Below, one piece after another: positions 1-7,894 of a stretch of DNA of 64,000 nt. A model generated the notes under the pieces. That model made no database searches and was not told the origin of the DNA. It was given only the letters and a program-made list of their open reading frames with translations. The DNA comes from Oceanithermus profundus DSM 14977 (GTDB lineage Bacteria > Deinococcota > Deinococci > Deinococcales > Marinithermaceae), in assembly GCF_000183745.1 (NCBI RefSeq), contig NC_014761.1, positions 682,001 through 746,000 on the forward strand, written 5' to 3'. A program made the translations under genes and the position numbers. The number at the start of each line of letters is the position of its first letter. Within the stretch, counting starts at the first letter, position 1.

Positions 1-379
1 TGTGGCCGCGCGCGGCGGTGGGCAGGGCGCGCAGGTTGGCGCGGCCGAGGGTGATCCCGTAGCGGTCGGCCTTGAAGGGGCGCAGGCCCGCGAGGTTCAA
101 CCGCGCGTAGGTCTCGGCCCGCGCCGCTTCGTCCACGGGGCGGCCGTCCAGGACCGCCCACCAATCGTCGGGGACCCGGGCCGCCTCGATCCATTCCCCG
201 AGCGTCGCGGCCGCCACCGGCCCCAGCTCGAGCGGGTCCCACAGCGCCCCGGAACGCTCCACCAGGCGCGGGTTCAAGGCCGCGGGCGCCTCCGGGTCGA
301 ACCGCCCCCGCCAGCGTTCGGCCCAGAACTCCGGGTCCGCGAGTCGCGCGCCGGCGTGCGGCGAGAGGACGTGCGGCAT
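1..379 (-). CDS. SH3b1-type (NlpC/P60-associated) protein, N-terminal part
   Basis: Only the first 126 codons lie in the window; the gene runs off the left edge. Translated from the ATG at 379 it has a Trp-rich N-terminal region (residues 15-80) and then RYGITLGRANLRALPT at about 106-121. That segment is the hallmark of the SH3b1 domain found before NlpC/P60 cell-wall peptidase domains, so the product is probably a gamma-D-glutamyl-diamino-acid endopeptidase. The catalytic domain is outside the window, so the enzyme call is inference. No signal peptide is visible at this start. A TAGAAT box (386-391, minus strand) sits 6 nt before the ATG, suggesting a leaderless transcript divergent from rluD. 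Confidence 0.55.
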   Translation of the reverse strand, partial: MPHVLSPHAGARLADPEFWAERWRGRFDPEAPAALNPRLVERSGALWDPLELGPVAAATLGEWIEAARVPDDWWAVLDGRPVDEAARAETYARLNLAGLRPFKADRYGITLGRANLRALPTAARGH

Positions 380-385
380 TGGCCC

Positions 386-422
386 ATTCTACTTGGGGGC
401 TCTCACCCGCGGCGGCTATGAT
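386..422. promoter_or_regulatory. Divergent leaderless -10 boxes, SH3b1 gene and rluD
   Basis: On the minus strand TAGAAT (386-391) lies 6 nt before the ATG at 379. On the plus strand TATGAT (417-422) lies 6 nt before the GTG at 429. Both spacings place the transcription start at or next to the start codon. No Shine-Dalgarno sequence is seen for either gene. Confidence 0.6.
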
Positions 423-428
423 GGTCGG

Positions 429-1355
429 GTGAGGGTGCAGGGATCCCACGTCTTCGAGGCCGAGGGCGAGCGTCTGGATCAGGCGCTGGCGCGGGCGTTG
501 GGGGTGAGCCGCGCCCGCGCGCAGGCCTGGATCAGCGCCGGCCACGTGCGCGTGGCCGGCGAGGTGGTCACCAAGCCGGCCCGCCGCCTCGCCGGCGAGC
601 GGGTCGAGGTGGAGGTGCCGCCCGAGCCCCCCGCGCGCGTCGAGGCCGAGGACCTGACCGTCGAGATCCTCTACGAGGACGAGGACATGGTCGTCGTCAA
701 CAAGCCCGCGGGCATGGTCACCCACCCGGCCCCCGGGGTGACGCGCGGCACGCTCGTCAACGCGCTCTTGGGCCGCTGGGTCGAGCCCGGGGGCGAGCCG
801 GTGCGTCCGGGCATCGTGCACCGGCTCGACAAGGAGACCTCCGGGGTGATCGTCGTGGCCCGGCACGAAGCGGCGCTCCGGCGGCTCGCCGACGCCTTCA
901 AGCAGCGCTTCGTCTTCAAGCGCTACGTCGCGCTCACCGAGGGGGTGCCCGCGAACACCACGGTGATCGCGCCGATCGGCCGCCACCCGGTGCACCGCTT
1001 CAAGATGCACACCGGCGGCATCAAGGCGCGCTACGCCGAGACCGACTTCGAGGTCGTCGCCACGGCGGAGGGGCGGGCCCTGGTGGAGGCGCGGCCCCAC
1101 ACCGGCCGCACCCACCAGATCCGGGTGCACCTCAAGCACCTGCACACCCCCATCTGGGCCGATCCCCTCTACGGCAAGCCCTCCCCCTTCATCGGCCGTC
1201 TGGCGCTGCACGCCTACGAGCTGCGGGTGCCCCACCCCAAGAGCGGCAAAATCCTGAGCTTCACCGCCCCCGTGCCCGAAGACATGGCCCGCGGCTGGGA
1301 GGCCGCGGGCGGGGTCTGGCCCGAAGGGGTTCAGCGCGCCGGAACCAGCCGGTAG
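429..1355 (+). CDS. rluD: RluD/RluA-family 23S rRNA pseudouridine synthase
   Basis: 308 aa enzyme that isomerises uridine to pseudouridine in RNA, most likely in 23S rRNA. An S4 RNA-binding domain covers about residues 10-70. The catalytic domain carries HRLDKETSG with the nucleophile Asp134, and PHTGRTHQIRVHL near the C-terminus. A longer reading from TTG 393 is possible, but GTG 429 sits 6 nt after TATGAT and starts right at the S4 domain, so it is preferred. The 3' end overlaps the convergent PQQ dehydrogenase gene by 25 bp. RluD versus RluC/RluA specificity cannot be decided from sequence alone; length and the S4 domain favour RluD. Confidence 0.88.
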   Translation: MRVQGSHVFEAEGERLDQALARALGVSRARAQAWISAGHVRVAGEVVTKPARRLAGERVEVEVPPEPPARVEAEDLTVEILYEDEDMVVVNKPAGMVTHPAPGVTRGTLVNALLGRWVEPGGEPVRPGIVHRLDKETSGVIVVARHEAALRRLADAFKQRFVFKRYVALTEGVPANTTVIAPIGRHPVHRFKMHTGGIKARYAETDFEVVATAEGRALVEARPHTGRTHQIRVHLKHLHTPIWADPLYGKPSPFIGRLALHAYELRVPHPKSGKILSFTAPVPEDMARGWEAAGGVWPEGVQRAGTSR

Positions 1356-2413
1356 ACGGCGCCGCCGCCGTGGTCCACCACGTAGACCTCGCCGGCCGCG
1401 TCCTCGCCGAAGCTGCTGATGCGCAGCTTGGTTTGGAGCAGCAGGCGGCTCTCCCAGCGGTTCCCGGTCCAGCGGGCCGCCCAGATCTTGCCGCTGCAGT
1501 AGTCGCCGTAGAGGTAGGCCCCCACCAGCTCGGGGATCCGCCGGCCGCGGTAGACGTAGCCGCCGGTGATCGAACACCCCTGGTCGTGGCCGTACTCGAG
1601 GATGGGCGGCACCAGGCCCGCGCGCTTGCAGTTCTTGGCGGGTTTGAAGCAGTGGTTGCCCTCCATGACGTTCCAGCCGAAGTTCCAGCCGCCGCTCGTG
1701 CTCATCGGCGCGGGGACGTAGTCCACCTCCTCCCACTTGTTCTGCCCCACGTCGGCGATGAAGAGGTCGCCGGTCTCGCGGTCGAAGCTGTAGCGCCAGG
1801 GGTTGCGCAGCCCCAGCGCCCAGATCTCGGGGCGGTACTTGGGGTTGGCCACGAAGGGGTTGTCCTCGGGGACGGCGTAGGGGTTTCCGCGGTCCACGTC
1901 GATGCGCAGCATCTTGCCGAGCAGGCTCCCGGGGTTCTGGGCGTTCCCCTGGGGGTCGCCCCCGGAGCCGCCGTCGCCGGTGCCGATGTAGAGGTAGCCG
2001 TCGGGGCCGAAGGCGAGGTGCCCCCCGTTGTGGTTGGCGTAGGGCTGGTCGATGGTGAGCAATACCCGGTAGGGCCGTCCACCGCGGTACTCCTCGATCA
2101 CGGTGCGGCCGCGCCGGTCGGTGTAATTGAGGAAGAAGCGGCGGTTTTCAGGGTAGCCGGGGTGGAAGGCGAGGCCCAGCAGCCCGCGTTCGCCGCAGCA
2201 GCTCACCTTCTTGCGCACGTCCAGCCAAAGCGTCTTCTGCCCGCCCCCGAGCGCCAGGACGCGCCCCCGCTGCTCGAGCACGAGGAGCGGGCCGCCCGGT
2301 TCCTGGGTGAGGAAGAGCGGTTTGTCCAGGCCCGTGGCCACGGGCTCGAGCCCCACGCCCTGCGCCCAGGCCAGCGCGAGCACCAGCAAGCCACCGCTTA
2401 GGATTCGTTTCAT
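1331..2413 (-). CDS. Secreted PQQ-dependent sugar dehydrogenase (Asd/YliI type)
   Basis: 360 aa six-bladed beta-propeller of the soluble aldose sugar dehydrogenase family, which oxidises aldoses using pyrroloquinoline quinone. A signal peptide (residues 1 to about 18, ending ALAWAQG) indicates export. Family landmarks visible are GLLGLAFHPGYPENRRFF, YANHNGGHLAFGPDGYLYI (catalytic His region, then Gly-rich blade) and LRNPWRYSFD. Length fits the family (350-370). The ATG at 2413 is preceded by AGGGGGG as ribosome site and by TATGCT (2434-2439, minus) as -10. No PQQ synthesis genes are in the window. Substrate is unknown. Confidence 0.85.
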   Translation of the reverse strand: MKRILSGGLLVLALAWAQGVGLEPVATGLDKPLFLTQEPGGPLLVLEQRGRVLALGGGQKTLWLDVRKKVSCCGERGLLGLAFHPGYPENRRFFLNYTDRRGRTVIEEYRGGRPYRVLLTIDQPYANHNGGHLAFGPDGYLYIGTGDGGSGGDPQGNAQNPGSLLGKMLRIDVDRGNPYAVPEDNPFVANPKYRPEIWALGLRNPWRYSFDRETGDLFIADVGQNKWEEVDYVPAPMSTSGGWNFGWNVMEGNHCFKPAKNCKRAGLVPPILEYGHDQGCSITGGYVYRGRRIPELVGAYLYGDYCSGKIWAARWTGNRWESRLLLQTKLRISSFGEDAAGEVYVVDHGGGAVYRLVPAR

Positions 2414-2479
2414 GATGCCCCCCTGTGGTACGCAGCATAGCAGGACATCCGCAGGACGGGCAGCGTGCGATAATCAAGG
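2414..2479. promoter_or_regulatory. Divergent promoter region
   Basis: TATGCT (2434-2439, minus) serves the PQQ dehydrogenase with a short leader. GATAAT (2469-2474, plus) is 5 nt before GTG 2480 and serves the small gene and tlyA behind it. No clear -35 element was recognised for either. Confidence 0.45.
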
Positions 2480-2746
2480 GTGGTGATCGACGTGGCGTGG
2501 GACACCTGGGAGAGCCGGATGCAAGAAGCGCGCCGCGAGGTGGCGCGGGCGCTCGGCATCGAACCGGGGGTGACCCTCGAGCCCCCTTTCGGCGAGGTGG
2601 AGATCCGCCTGCCGGGCGGTCGAAGACGCCTGCGCGGCAACCTGCGCACGGGGTTGTGGCGCCTCGTCGAGGACGAGGTGGCGCTGTCGGACGAGGTGCC
2701 GTTGGCGGCGATCCTGGAACGGCTCGACGTCGGGGTGCATGGCTGA
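2480..2746 (+). CDS. Small conserved-looking protein, function unknown
   Basis: 88 aa, acidic N-terminal half and an Arg-rich centre (GGRRRLRGNLRTG at about 49-61). No catalytic motif, membrane segment or signal peptide is seen. Start GTG 2480, or GTG 2483 in the same frame, follows GATAAT closely. The last 8 bp overlap the tlyA start, so the two are likely co-translated; this placement is the main support that it is a real gene. A role with TlyA in ribosome modification would be a guess. Confidence 0.6.
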   Translation: MVIDVAWDTWESRMQEARREVARALGIEPGVTLEPPFGEVEIRLPGGRRRLRGNLRTGLWRLVEDEVALSDEVPLAAILERLDVGVHG

Positions 2747-3476
2747 GCGGGTGCGTCTGGACGTGGCCCTGGCCGCGCGCGGTCTGGTGGAGAGCCGCGC
2801 CAAGGCCCAGGAGCTGATCCGCGCCGGCCGGGTGCGGGTCGACGGCGCGGTGGCGACCAAACCCAGCCGCAAGGTGGGCCCGGAGGCCCGGATCGAAGTC
2901 GTCGGCCCCGAGCCCTACGTGGGCCGGGCCGCCCACAAGCTGCTGGGGGCGCTGGCGGCCTTCGGGATCGGCCCCGAAGGCGAGGTCTGGGCCGACGTGG
3001 GCGCGGGCACCGGCGGCTTCACCCAGGTGCTGCTCGAGCACGGGGCCCGCAGGGTCTACGCCCTGGACGTGGGCCACGGCCAGCTGCATCCGCGCCTGCG
3101 TGCGGACGCGCGGGTGGTGGTGCTGGAAGGGGTCAACGCCCGCCGCCCTTTGGCGCTGCCCGAGCCGGTGGACGGCGCGGTGATGGACGTTTCCTTCATC
3201 TCCAGCACCCTGATCCTGCCGAACCTGTGGCGCGTCCTCCGGCCCGGGGGCCGGGCGCTCGTCCTCGTCAAACCCCAGTTCGAGCTCGAGCCCGGGAGCC
3301 ACACCGGGGTGGTGCGCGACCCCCGGTTGCAGCGGCGGGCGCTGGAGCGGGTGCGCGCCGCGGCCCGGGCGCTCGGCTTCACGCTCTGCGGCGAGGCGGA
3401 GAGCCCGCTTGCGGGCAAGGAGGGCAACCGGGAGTTCTGGCTCTACCTGGAACGGCCGGACGCGGGCGTAAGCTGA
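2739..3476 (+). CDS. tlyA: TlyA-family rRNA (cytidine-2'-O)-methyltransferase
   Basis: 245 aa. An N-terminal S4 RNA-binding domain (residues 1-60) is followed by an FtsJ-like SAM methyltransferase domain with the SAM-binding loop DVGAGTGGF at 86-94 and the acidic end of the next strand at ALDVG. Members methylate 2'-OH of cytidines in 16S and/or 23S rRNA and were first named haemolysin A. The domain order S4 plus FtsJ and the C-terminal NREFWLYLER are typical. ATG 2739 overlaps the upstream gene by 8 bp. Which rRNA positions are modified cannot be told. Confidence 0.88.
   Translation: MAERVRLDVALAARGLVESRAKAQELIRAGRVRVDGAVATKPSRKVGPEARIEVVGPEPYVGRAAHKLLGALAAFGIGPEGEVWADVGAGTGGFTQVLLEHGARRVYALDVGHGQLHPRLRADARVVVLEGVNARRPLALPEPVDGAVMDVSFISSTLILPNLWRVLRPGGRALVLVKPQFELEPGSHTGVVRDPRLQRRALERVRAAARALGFTLCGEAESPLAGKEGNREFWLYLERPDAGVS
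3469..3474 (+). promoter_or_regulatory. Leaderless -10 box for the Cys-rich gene
   Basis: TAAGCT is 5 nt before GTG 3480 and overlaps the tlyA stop (TGA 3474-3476). There is no Shine-Dalgarno sequence, in line with a leaderless start. Confidence 0.45.
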
Positions 3477-3479
3477 GGC

Positions 3480-4055
3480 GTGCACTTGAGCGAACACGAA
3501 GTCCTCGAGGCGCTGCGCGAGCCCCGTTGCCCCGTCTGCGCGCTGGCCCGCAAGGCGGCGCGCGGCTACCTGGAGGGGGTCGTCGAGGGCGGAATCAACG
3601 ACCCGACCCTGCGCGACGACTGGCGCCGCCGCGGCGGCCTCTGCGGTCGCCACTGGCGTGAGGCGCGCGATCTGGAGGCGCCGGCCTTTCCCCTGGCCAT
3701 TCTCACGCAGGACCTCCTCGCAGCCGAGCTGGAACGCCCCCACGCACGGGTGCGCTGCCCTGCCTGCGAGGTGCAGGCCGCCGCCGAAAGCCGCTACCTC
3801 GACAGCCTGCGCGGGCTGCCGCTCGCGGCGGTGCGGCGGGCGCTCGAAGCGGGGCGGGGCTTCGTATGCCTGCGCCATCTGCGTGAGCTTCCCGAAGGCG
3901 AGCTGGCCGGGTTGCTGCGCGCGCGCCTGCAGGGGATCCTGGACGACCTCGAGGCCTTCCAGAGGAAGTACGACCACCGCCACACCCACGAGCCCATGGG
4001 GCCCGAGGGCGACGCCTGGCTGCGGGCGATCCGGGCGCTGGGGGGCGAGGTCTGA
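3480..4055 (+). CDS. Tandem Cys/His-motif protein (DUF6062-like), function unknown
   Basis: 191 aa built from two similar halves. The first has CPVC (Cys17, Cys20) and CGRH (Cys55, His58); the second has CPAC (Cys93, Cys96) and CLRH (Cys129, His132). Spacing between paired motifs is 35 and 33 residues, so each half could make one CxxC...CxxH metal site. The pattern resembles the DUF6062 family, which has no known function. No membrane segments or signal. GTG 3480 follows TAAGCT by 5 nt. It is the last gene before the purine promoter and is probably a separate unit. Confidence 0.65.
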   Translation: MHLSEHEVLEALREPRCPVCALARKAARGYLEGVVEGGINDPTLRDDWRRRGGLCGRHWREARDLEAPAFPLAILTQDLLAAELERPHARVRCPACEVQAAAESRYLDSLRGLPLAAVRRALEAGRGFVCLRHLRELPEGELAGLLRARLQGILDDLEAFQRKYDHRHTHEPMGPEGDAWLRAIRALGGEV

Positions 4056-4093
4056 GGCTCCCGCCCGGAATGCCTCCAGGCCGCCGCCTGGGG

Positions 4094-4122
4094 TGTTCAA
4101 GCGCCGCGGGGGTTGGTATAAC
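4094..4122 (+). promoter_or_regulatory. Purine operon promoter
   Basis: -10 TATAAC at 4117-4122 with a weak -35-like TGTTCA (4094-4099) 17 nt upstream. This is the only good promoter before the pur genes. It gives a leader of about 65 nt. No purine riboswitch fold was recognised in that leader. Confidence 0.5.
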
Positions 4123-4133
4123 GGGGGCGTAGG

Positions 4134-4171
4134 GTGACGACGTGCTCTTCGTAATGCTGACTTTTCCATAA
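4134..4171 (+). other. Two overlapping micro-ORFs in the pur leader
   Basis: GTG at 4134 opens a 6-codon frame ending TAA at 4152-4154. That stop overlaps an ATG (4154) opening a 5-codon frame that ends TAA at 4169-4171. AGGGTGACG occurs twice, at 4131-4139 and at 4182-4190; the second copy carries the GAGGG used as ribosome site for the purL start. Whether the micro-ORFs are translated is unknown. Confidence 0.2.
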
Positions 4172-4193
4172 AACACGGGGTGAGGGTGACGCA

Positions 4194-7100
4194 TTGAACC
4201 GTTCACAGGGGGAGGAGTTGCAGGCGACCTTCGTCGTCGAGGTGACGGGGGTGCGCGGAGGGGCGGACGCGGAGCTGCGGGCCCGCGAACTGGGCGCGCG
4301 CGCCGTACGGCGCGCGCGCTTGTTTTACCTGCAGGGGCTGGACCGCGCGCAGGTGGAGGCGCTGGCCCGCGAGGTGCTGGCCGACGCGGTGAGCGAGCGC
4401 TGGCGGGTGGCGCCGGCGGGAGCGCCGCCGGAGCTGGAGCCCGGCTGGACCTACGTGGACGTGACCCTCCACCCGGGGGTCACCGACGCCGAGGCCGAGA
4501 CGCTGCTCGCGGTGCTGGCCGCCCGCGGCCTGACGGGGGTGCGGGCGGCCACGGGCCGGCGTTACTACGTGCAGGGGCTGGACCCCGCGCGGCTCGCGGA
4601 GCTGGCGCCGCGGACGCTGGCCAACCCGGTCGTCGAGCACTGGAGCGTGGCCGCGCCGGCGCGGCCGGGTTTCGTGGAGGCCGAACCCGCGCGCATGGAG
4701 GCGCGCCGGCTGCCGCTGCGCAACCTCGACGAGGCCGGCCTCGCGGCGCTCTCGCGCGCGCGCCGGCTGGCGCTCGACGTGAGCGAGATGAAGCAGATCC
4801 AGGCCTACTTCGTGCGCGAGGGGCGCGAGCCTACCGACGTGGAGCTCGAGACCCTGGCCCAGAGCTGGAGCGAGCACTGTGCCCACAAGACCTTCCGCTC
4901 GCCGATCGTCTACACCGGGCCGCCCCCCGGAAGCCGGAGCGGCGCGGAGACCCGGCGCATCGACGGCCTGCTCCGCACCTACATCAAGGGGGCGACCGAC
5001 CGGCTCGACCGCCCCTGGGTGCGTTCGGCGATCGAGGACAACGCCGGCCTCGTGGCCTTCGCCGAGGGCTACGACCTGGCCTTCAAGGTGGAGACCCACA
5101 ACCACCCTTCGGCGCTCGAGCCCTTCGGGGGCGCCGGCACCGGCGTGGGCGGGGTGATCCGCGACGTGCTGGGGGTGAGCGCGCGGCCCCTCGCCGTCAC
5201 CGACGTGCTCTGCTTCGGGCCGCTGGACCTGCCGGCGGAGGACCTGCCAGAGGGGGCGCTCCACCCCCGGCGCGTCTACGAGGGCGTGACCCACGGCATC
5301 GAGGACTACGGCAACAAGATGGGCGTGCCCACGGTGAGCGGCGCGGTCTGGTTCCACCCCGGCTACACGGCCAACCCCCTCGTCTACGCGGGCTGCCTGG
5401 GTGTCCTCCCCAGCGGGAGCCACCCCACCGAACCGCGCGCGGGCGACTGGGTGGTCCTCGTCGGCGGCCGCACCGGCCGCGACGGCATCGGCGGGGCCAC
5501 CTTCTCGAGCGCCACCATGGACGCCACCACCCACGAGGTCGCGGGCGCGAGCGTGCAGATCGGCGACCCCATCCAGGAGAAGAAGGTGGCCGACCTGGTG
5601 CTGGCGGCGCGCGACGAAGGCCTCTACCACGCGATCACCGACTGCGGGGCGGGCGGCCTCTCCTCGGCGGTGGGCGAGATGGGCGCGGCGCTGGGGGTCC
5701 GGGTCGAGCTCGAGCGGGTGCCGCTGAAGTACCCGGGGCTCGAGCCCTGGGAGATCTGGCTCAGCGAGGCCCAGGAGCGCATGGTGCTGGCCGTGCCCCC
5801 GGACCGCTGGGAGCGCCTGGCCGAGCTGGCCCGGCGCTACCGGGTGGAGGCGGTGCGCATCGGCCGCTTCGAAGCGAGCGGCCGCCTCGTCGTCGAGGCG
5901 GGCGGGCGGGCGGTGGCCGACCTGGCCATGGACTTCGTCCACGGCGGCTGGCCCCGGCGGGAGCGCCGCGCCGAGTGGCGGCCGCCGCGGCTGGCGCGCG
6001 CCCGTTTCGAGCCGGGGCCGGAACTGCTGCCCGCGCTGCTGGCGCACCCGAACCTGAAAAGCCGCGAACCGCTGCTGCGCCGCTACGACCACCTGGTCCA
6101 GGGGGGCACCGCCGAGGGGCCGCTCGTGGGCGCGGCCGATCACGGCCCCGCAGACGCGGCCGTGCTGGTGCCCCAGGAGGTGCAGGGCGCCGATCCTCCC
6201 GCGGCCGCGCTGGCCGTGGGGCTCGCGACCGGTCTCTACCCGGTGGACCCCTACCTGATGGCCTTCATGGCCCTCGACGAGGCGGTGCGCAACCTGGTCG
6301 CCGTGGGGGCCGACCCCGACCGCATCGCCGTGCTCGACAACTTTTCCTGGGGCGATCCGGACCTGCCCGACCGCCTGGGAAGCCTGGTGCGCGCGGCCCA
6401 GGGGCTCTACGACGCGGCGCTGCGTTACGGCACCCCCTTCGTTTCCGGGAAGGACAGCCTCAACAACGAATACACCGACCGCCGCGGGGTGCGCCACGCC
6501 ATCCCCGGCACCCTGGTGGTCTCGGGCCTGGGGCGGCTCGCGCGGGCGAGCGAGGCGCAGAGCCTCGACCTCAAGCGGCCCGGCGACCCCGTCTGGCTGG
6601 TGGGCGCGACCGGCCGGGCGCTCGCGGGGAGCCACGCGGGGGCGCTGGCGGGCCTGCCCGAGACCGCCGGCGGCCTGCCCGTCTTCGACGAGCGCGCGCC
6701 GGACTGGATGCGCGCCCTCCACCGGGCCATCCGCTCGGGCTGGGTGCGGGCCGTGCACGACCTCAGCGAAGGCGGTCTGGCGCTGGCCGCCGCGGAGATG
6801 GCGATCGCCGGACGGCTGGGGTTGGACCTCGATCCGGCGCGCGCGCCGGTGATCGAGCCGCTGGGCGAGGCCGAGCTGCTCTTCTCCGAGTCGCCCTCGC
6901 GCTTCCTGGTCGAGGTGGACGCGGAGCACGAAGCGGCGTTCGCCGCTCTCTTCGAGGGCCTGCCCGCCGCCCGGCTGGGCCGGGTGACGCCCGAGCCGGA
7001 GCTGCGCCTGGGCGGCTGGCGCTGGCCGCTCGAGGAGCTGGAGCGGGCCTGGCGCGGCGAGCTCGCCCCCGACCCGCGCCCCATCCGTCCCGCGCCCGAG

Positions 7101-7883
7101 CCCTACGCCGCGGCGGCGGTGCGCCGCGCCCGGCCGCGGGCGGCCGTTCTCTTCGCCCCCGGAACCAACCGCGACGGCGACGCCCGGATCGCCCTGGAGC
7201 GCGCGGGGGCGCGGCCGGAGCGGGTGCTCCTGAGCGAGCTCGAGCCCGCGGACCTCGCGGCTTTCGATCTGCTGCTGCTCCCGGGCGGCTTCTCCTATGG
7301 CGACGACCTGGGGGCGGGCAAGGTCTGGGCGCTGGAGCTGCGGGACCGCTTCGGCGAGGCCGTGGACGCCTTCGTCGCCTCCGGCAAACCGGTCCTGGGC
7401 ATCTGCAACGGCTTCCAGGCGCTGGTGAAGGCCGGCTTCCTGCCGGGCTGGGCGGGGCCGCCCGCGGTCACGCTGGCGCCCAACGCCAGCGGCCGTTTCG
7501 AGACCCGCTGGGTCTGGCTCGAGCCCGAGCCGGGGGCCGCCTGCCCCTTCGTGGCGGGGCTTTCCGCGCCGCTCTACGTCCCCGTGGCCCACGGCGAGGG
7601 CCGGCTGGCCGTGCGGGACGCGAAGGTGCTCGCGCGGCTCGAGGCCGCGGGTCAGGTGGCGCTGCGCTACGCCCTGCCGGGCGGCGGCGAGCCCGGCTAC
7701 CCCGCCGACCCCAACGGCTCGGCGGGCCACGTCGCGGGGCTTTGCAACCCTGCGGGCAATGTCCTGGGGTTGATGCCCCACCCCGAAGACCACGTCTTTC
7801 CCTGGCAGCACCCGCGCTCGCATCGAGGCGAGCGCGGCTTCGACGGCCTCGCGCTCTTCCGGCGCCTGGTGGAACACGCATGA
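4194..7883 (+). CDS. purL: Single-chain FGAM synthase (PurS-PurS-PurL-PurQ fusion)
   Basis: 1229 aa enzyme converting FGAR, ATP and glutamine to FGAM. Two PurS-like units open the protein (about 8-72 and 84-158): FYLQGLD and YYVQGLD mark equivalent strands, and the second ends NPVVEHWSV as PurS does. The PurL core follows (AQSWSEHCAHKTF, then ETHNHPSALEPFGGAGTG, and GKDSLNNEY in the second AIRS half). A PurQ-type glutaminase ends the chain, with nucleophile Cys1071 in GICNGFQ and His1196/Glu1198 in MPHPEDH. Start TTG 4194 has GAGGG 8 nt upstream; TTG 4218 is possible but its ribosome site would be too close. purC overlaps the stop by 4 bp. Confidence 0.92.
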   Translation: MNRSQGEELQATFVVEVTGVRGGADAELRARELGARAVRRARLFYLQGLDRAQVEALAREVLADAVSERWRVAPAGAPPELEPGWTYVDVTLHPGVTDAEAETLLAVLAARGLTGVRAATGRRYYVQGLDPARLAELAPRTLANPVVEHWSVAAPARPGFVEAEPARMEARRLPLRNLDEAGLAALSRARRLALDVSEMKQIQAYFVREGREPTDVELETLAQSWSEHCAHKTFRSPIVYTGPPPGSRSGAETRRIDGLLRTYIKGATDRLDRPWVRSAIEDNAGLVAFAEGYDLAFKVETHNHPSALEPFGGAGTGVGGVIRDVLGVSARPLAVTDVLCFGPLDLPAEDLPEGALHPRRVYEGVTHGIEDYGNKMGVPTVSGAVWFHPGYTANPLVYAGCLGVLPSGSHPTEPRAGDWVVLVGGRTGRDGIGGATFSSATMDATTHEVAGASVQIGDPIQEKKVADLVLAARDEGLYHAITDCGAGGLSSAVGEMGAALGVRVELERVPLKYPGLEPWEIWLSEAQERMVLAVPPDRWERLAELARRYRVEAVRIGRFEASGRLVVEAGGRAVADLAMDFVHGGWPRRERRAEWRPPRLARARFEPGPELLPALLAHPNLKSREPLLRRYDHLVQGGTAEGPLVGAADHGPADAAVLVPQEVQGADPPAAALAVGLATGLYPVDPYLMAFMALDEAVRNLVAVGADPDRIAVLDNFSWGDPDLPDRLGSLVRAAQGLYDAALRYGTPFVSGKDSLNNEYTDRRGVRHAIPGTLVVSGLGRLARASEAQSLDLKRPGDPVWLVGATGRALAGSHAGALAGLPETAGGLPVFDERAPDWMRALHRAIRSGWVRAVHDLSEGGLALAAAEMAIAGRLGLDLDPARAPVIEPLGEAELLFSESPSRFLVEVDAEHEAAFAALFEGLPAARLGRVTPEPELRLGGWRWPLEELERAWRGELAPDPRPIRPAPEPYAAAAVRRARPRAAVLFAPGTNRDGDARIALERAGARPERVLLSELEPADLAAFDLLLLPGGFSYGDDLGAGKVWALELRDRFGEAVDAFVASGKPVLGICNGFQALVKAGFLPGWAGPPAVTLAPNASGRFETRWVWLEPEPGAACPFVAGLSAPLYVPVAHGEGRLAVRDAKVLARLEAAGQVALRYALPGGGEPGYPADPNGSAGHVAGLCNPAGNVLGLMPHPEDHVFPWQHPRSHRGERGFDGLALFRRLVEHA

Positions 7884-7894
7884 GGGAGGGAAGC

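Noticed and set aside
417-431. Identical 15-mer TATGATGGTCGGGTG before rluD and before the kinase gene (41704-41718, minus)
   Set aside because: A -10 box plus six GC-rich bases and GTG can match by chance; no further shared sequence flanks it.
4203-7877. Very long antisense frame opposite purL
   Set aside because: High GC content leaves long open shadows; its translation has no family motif and purL is certain.
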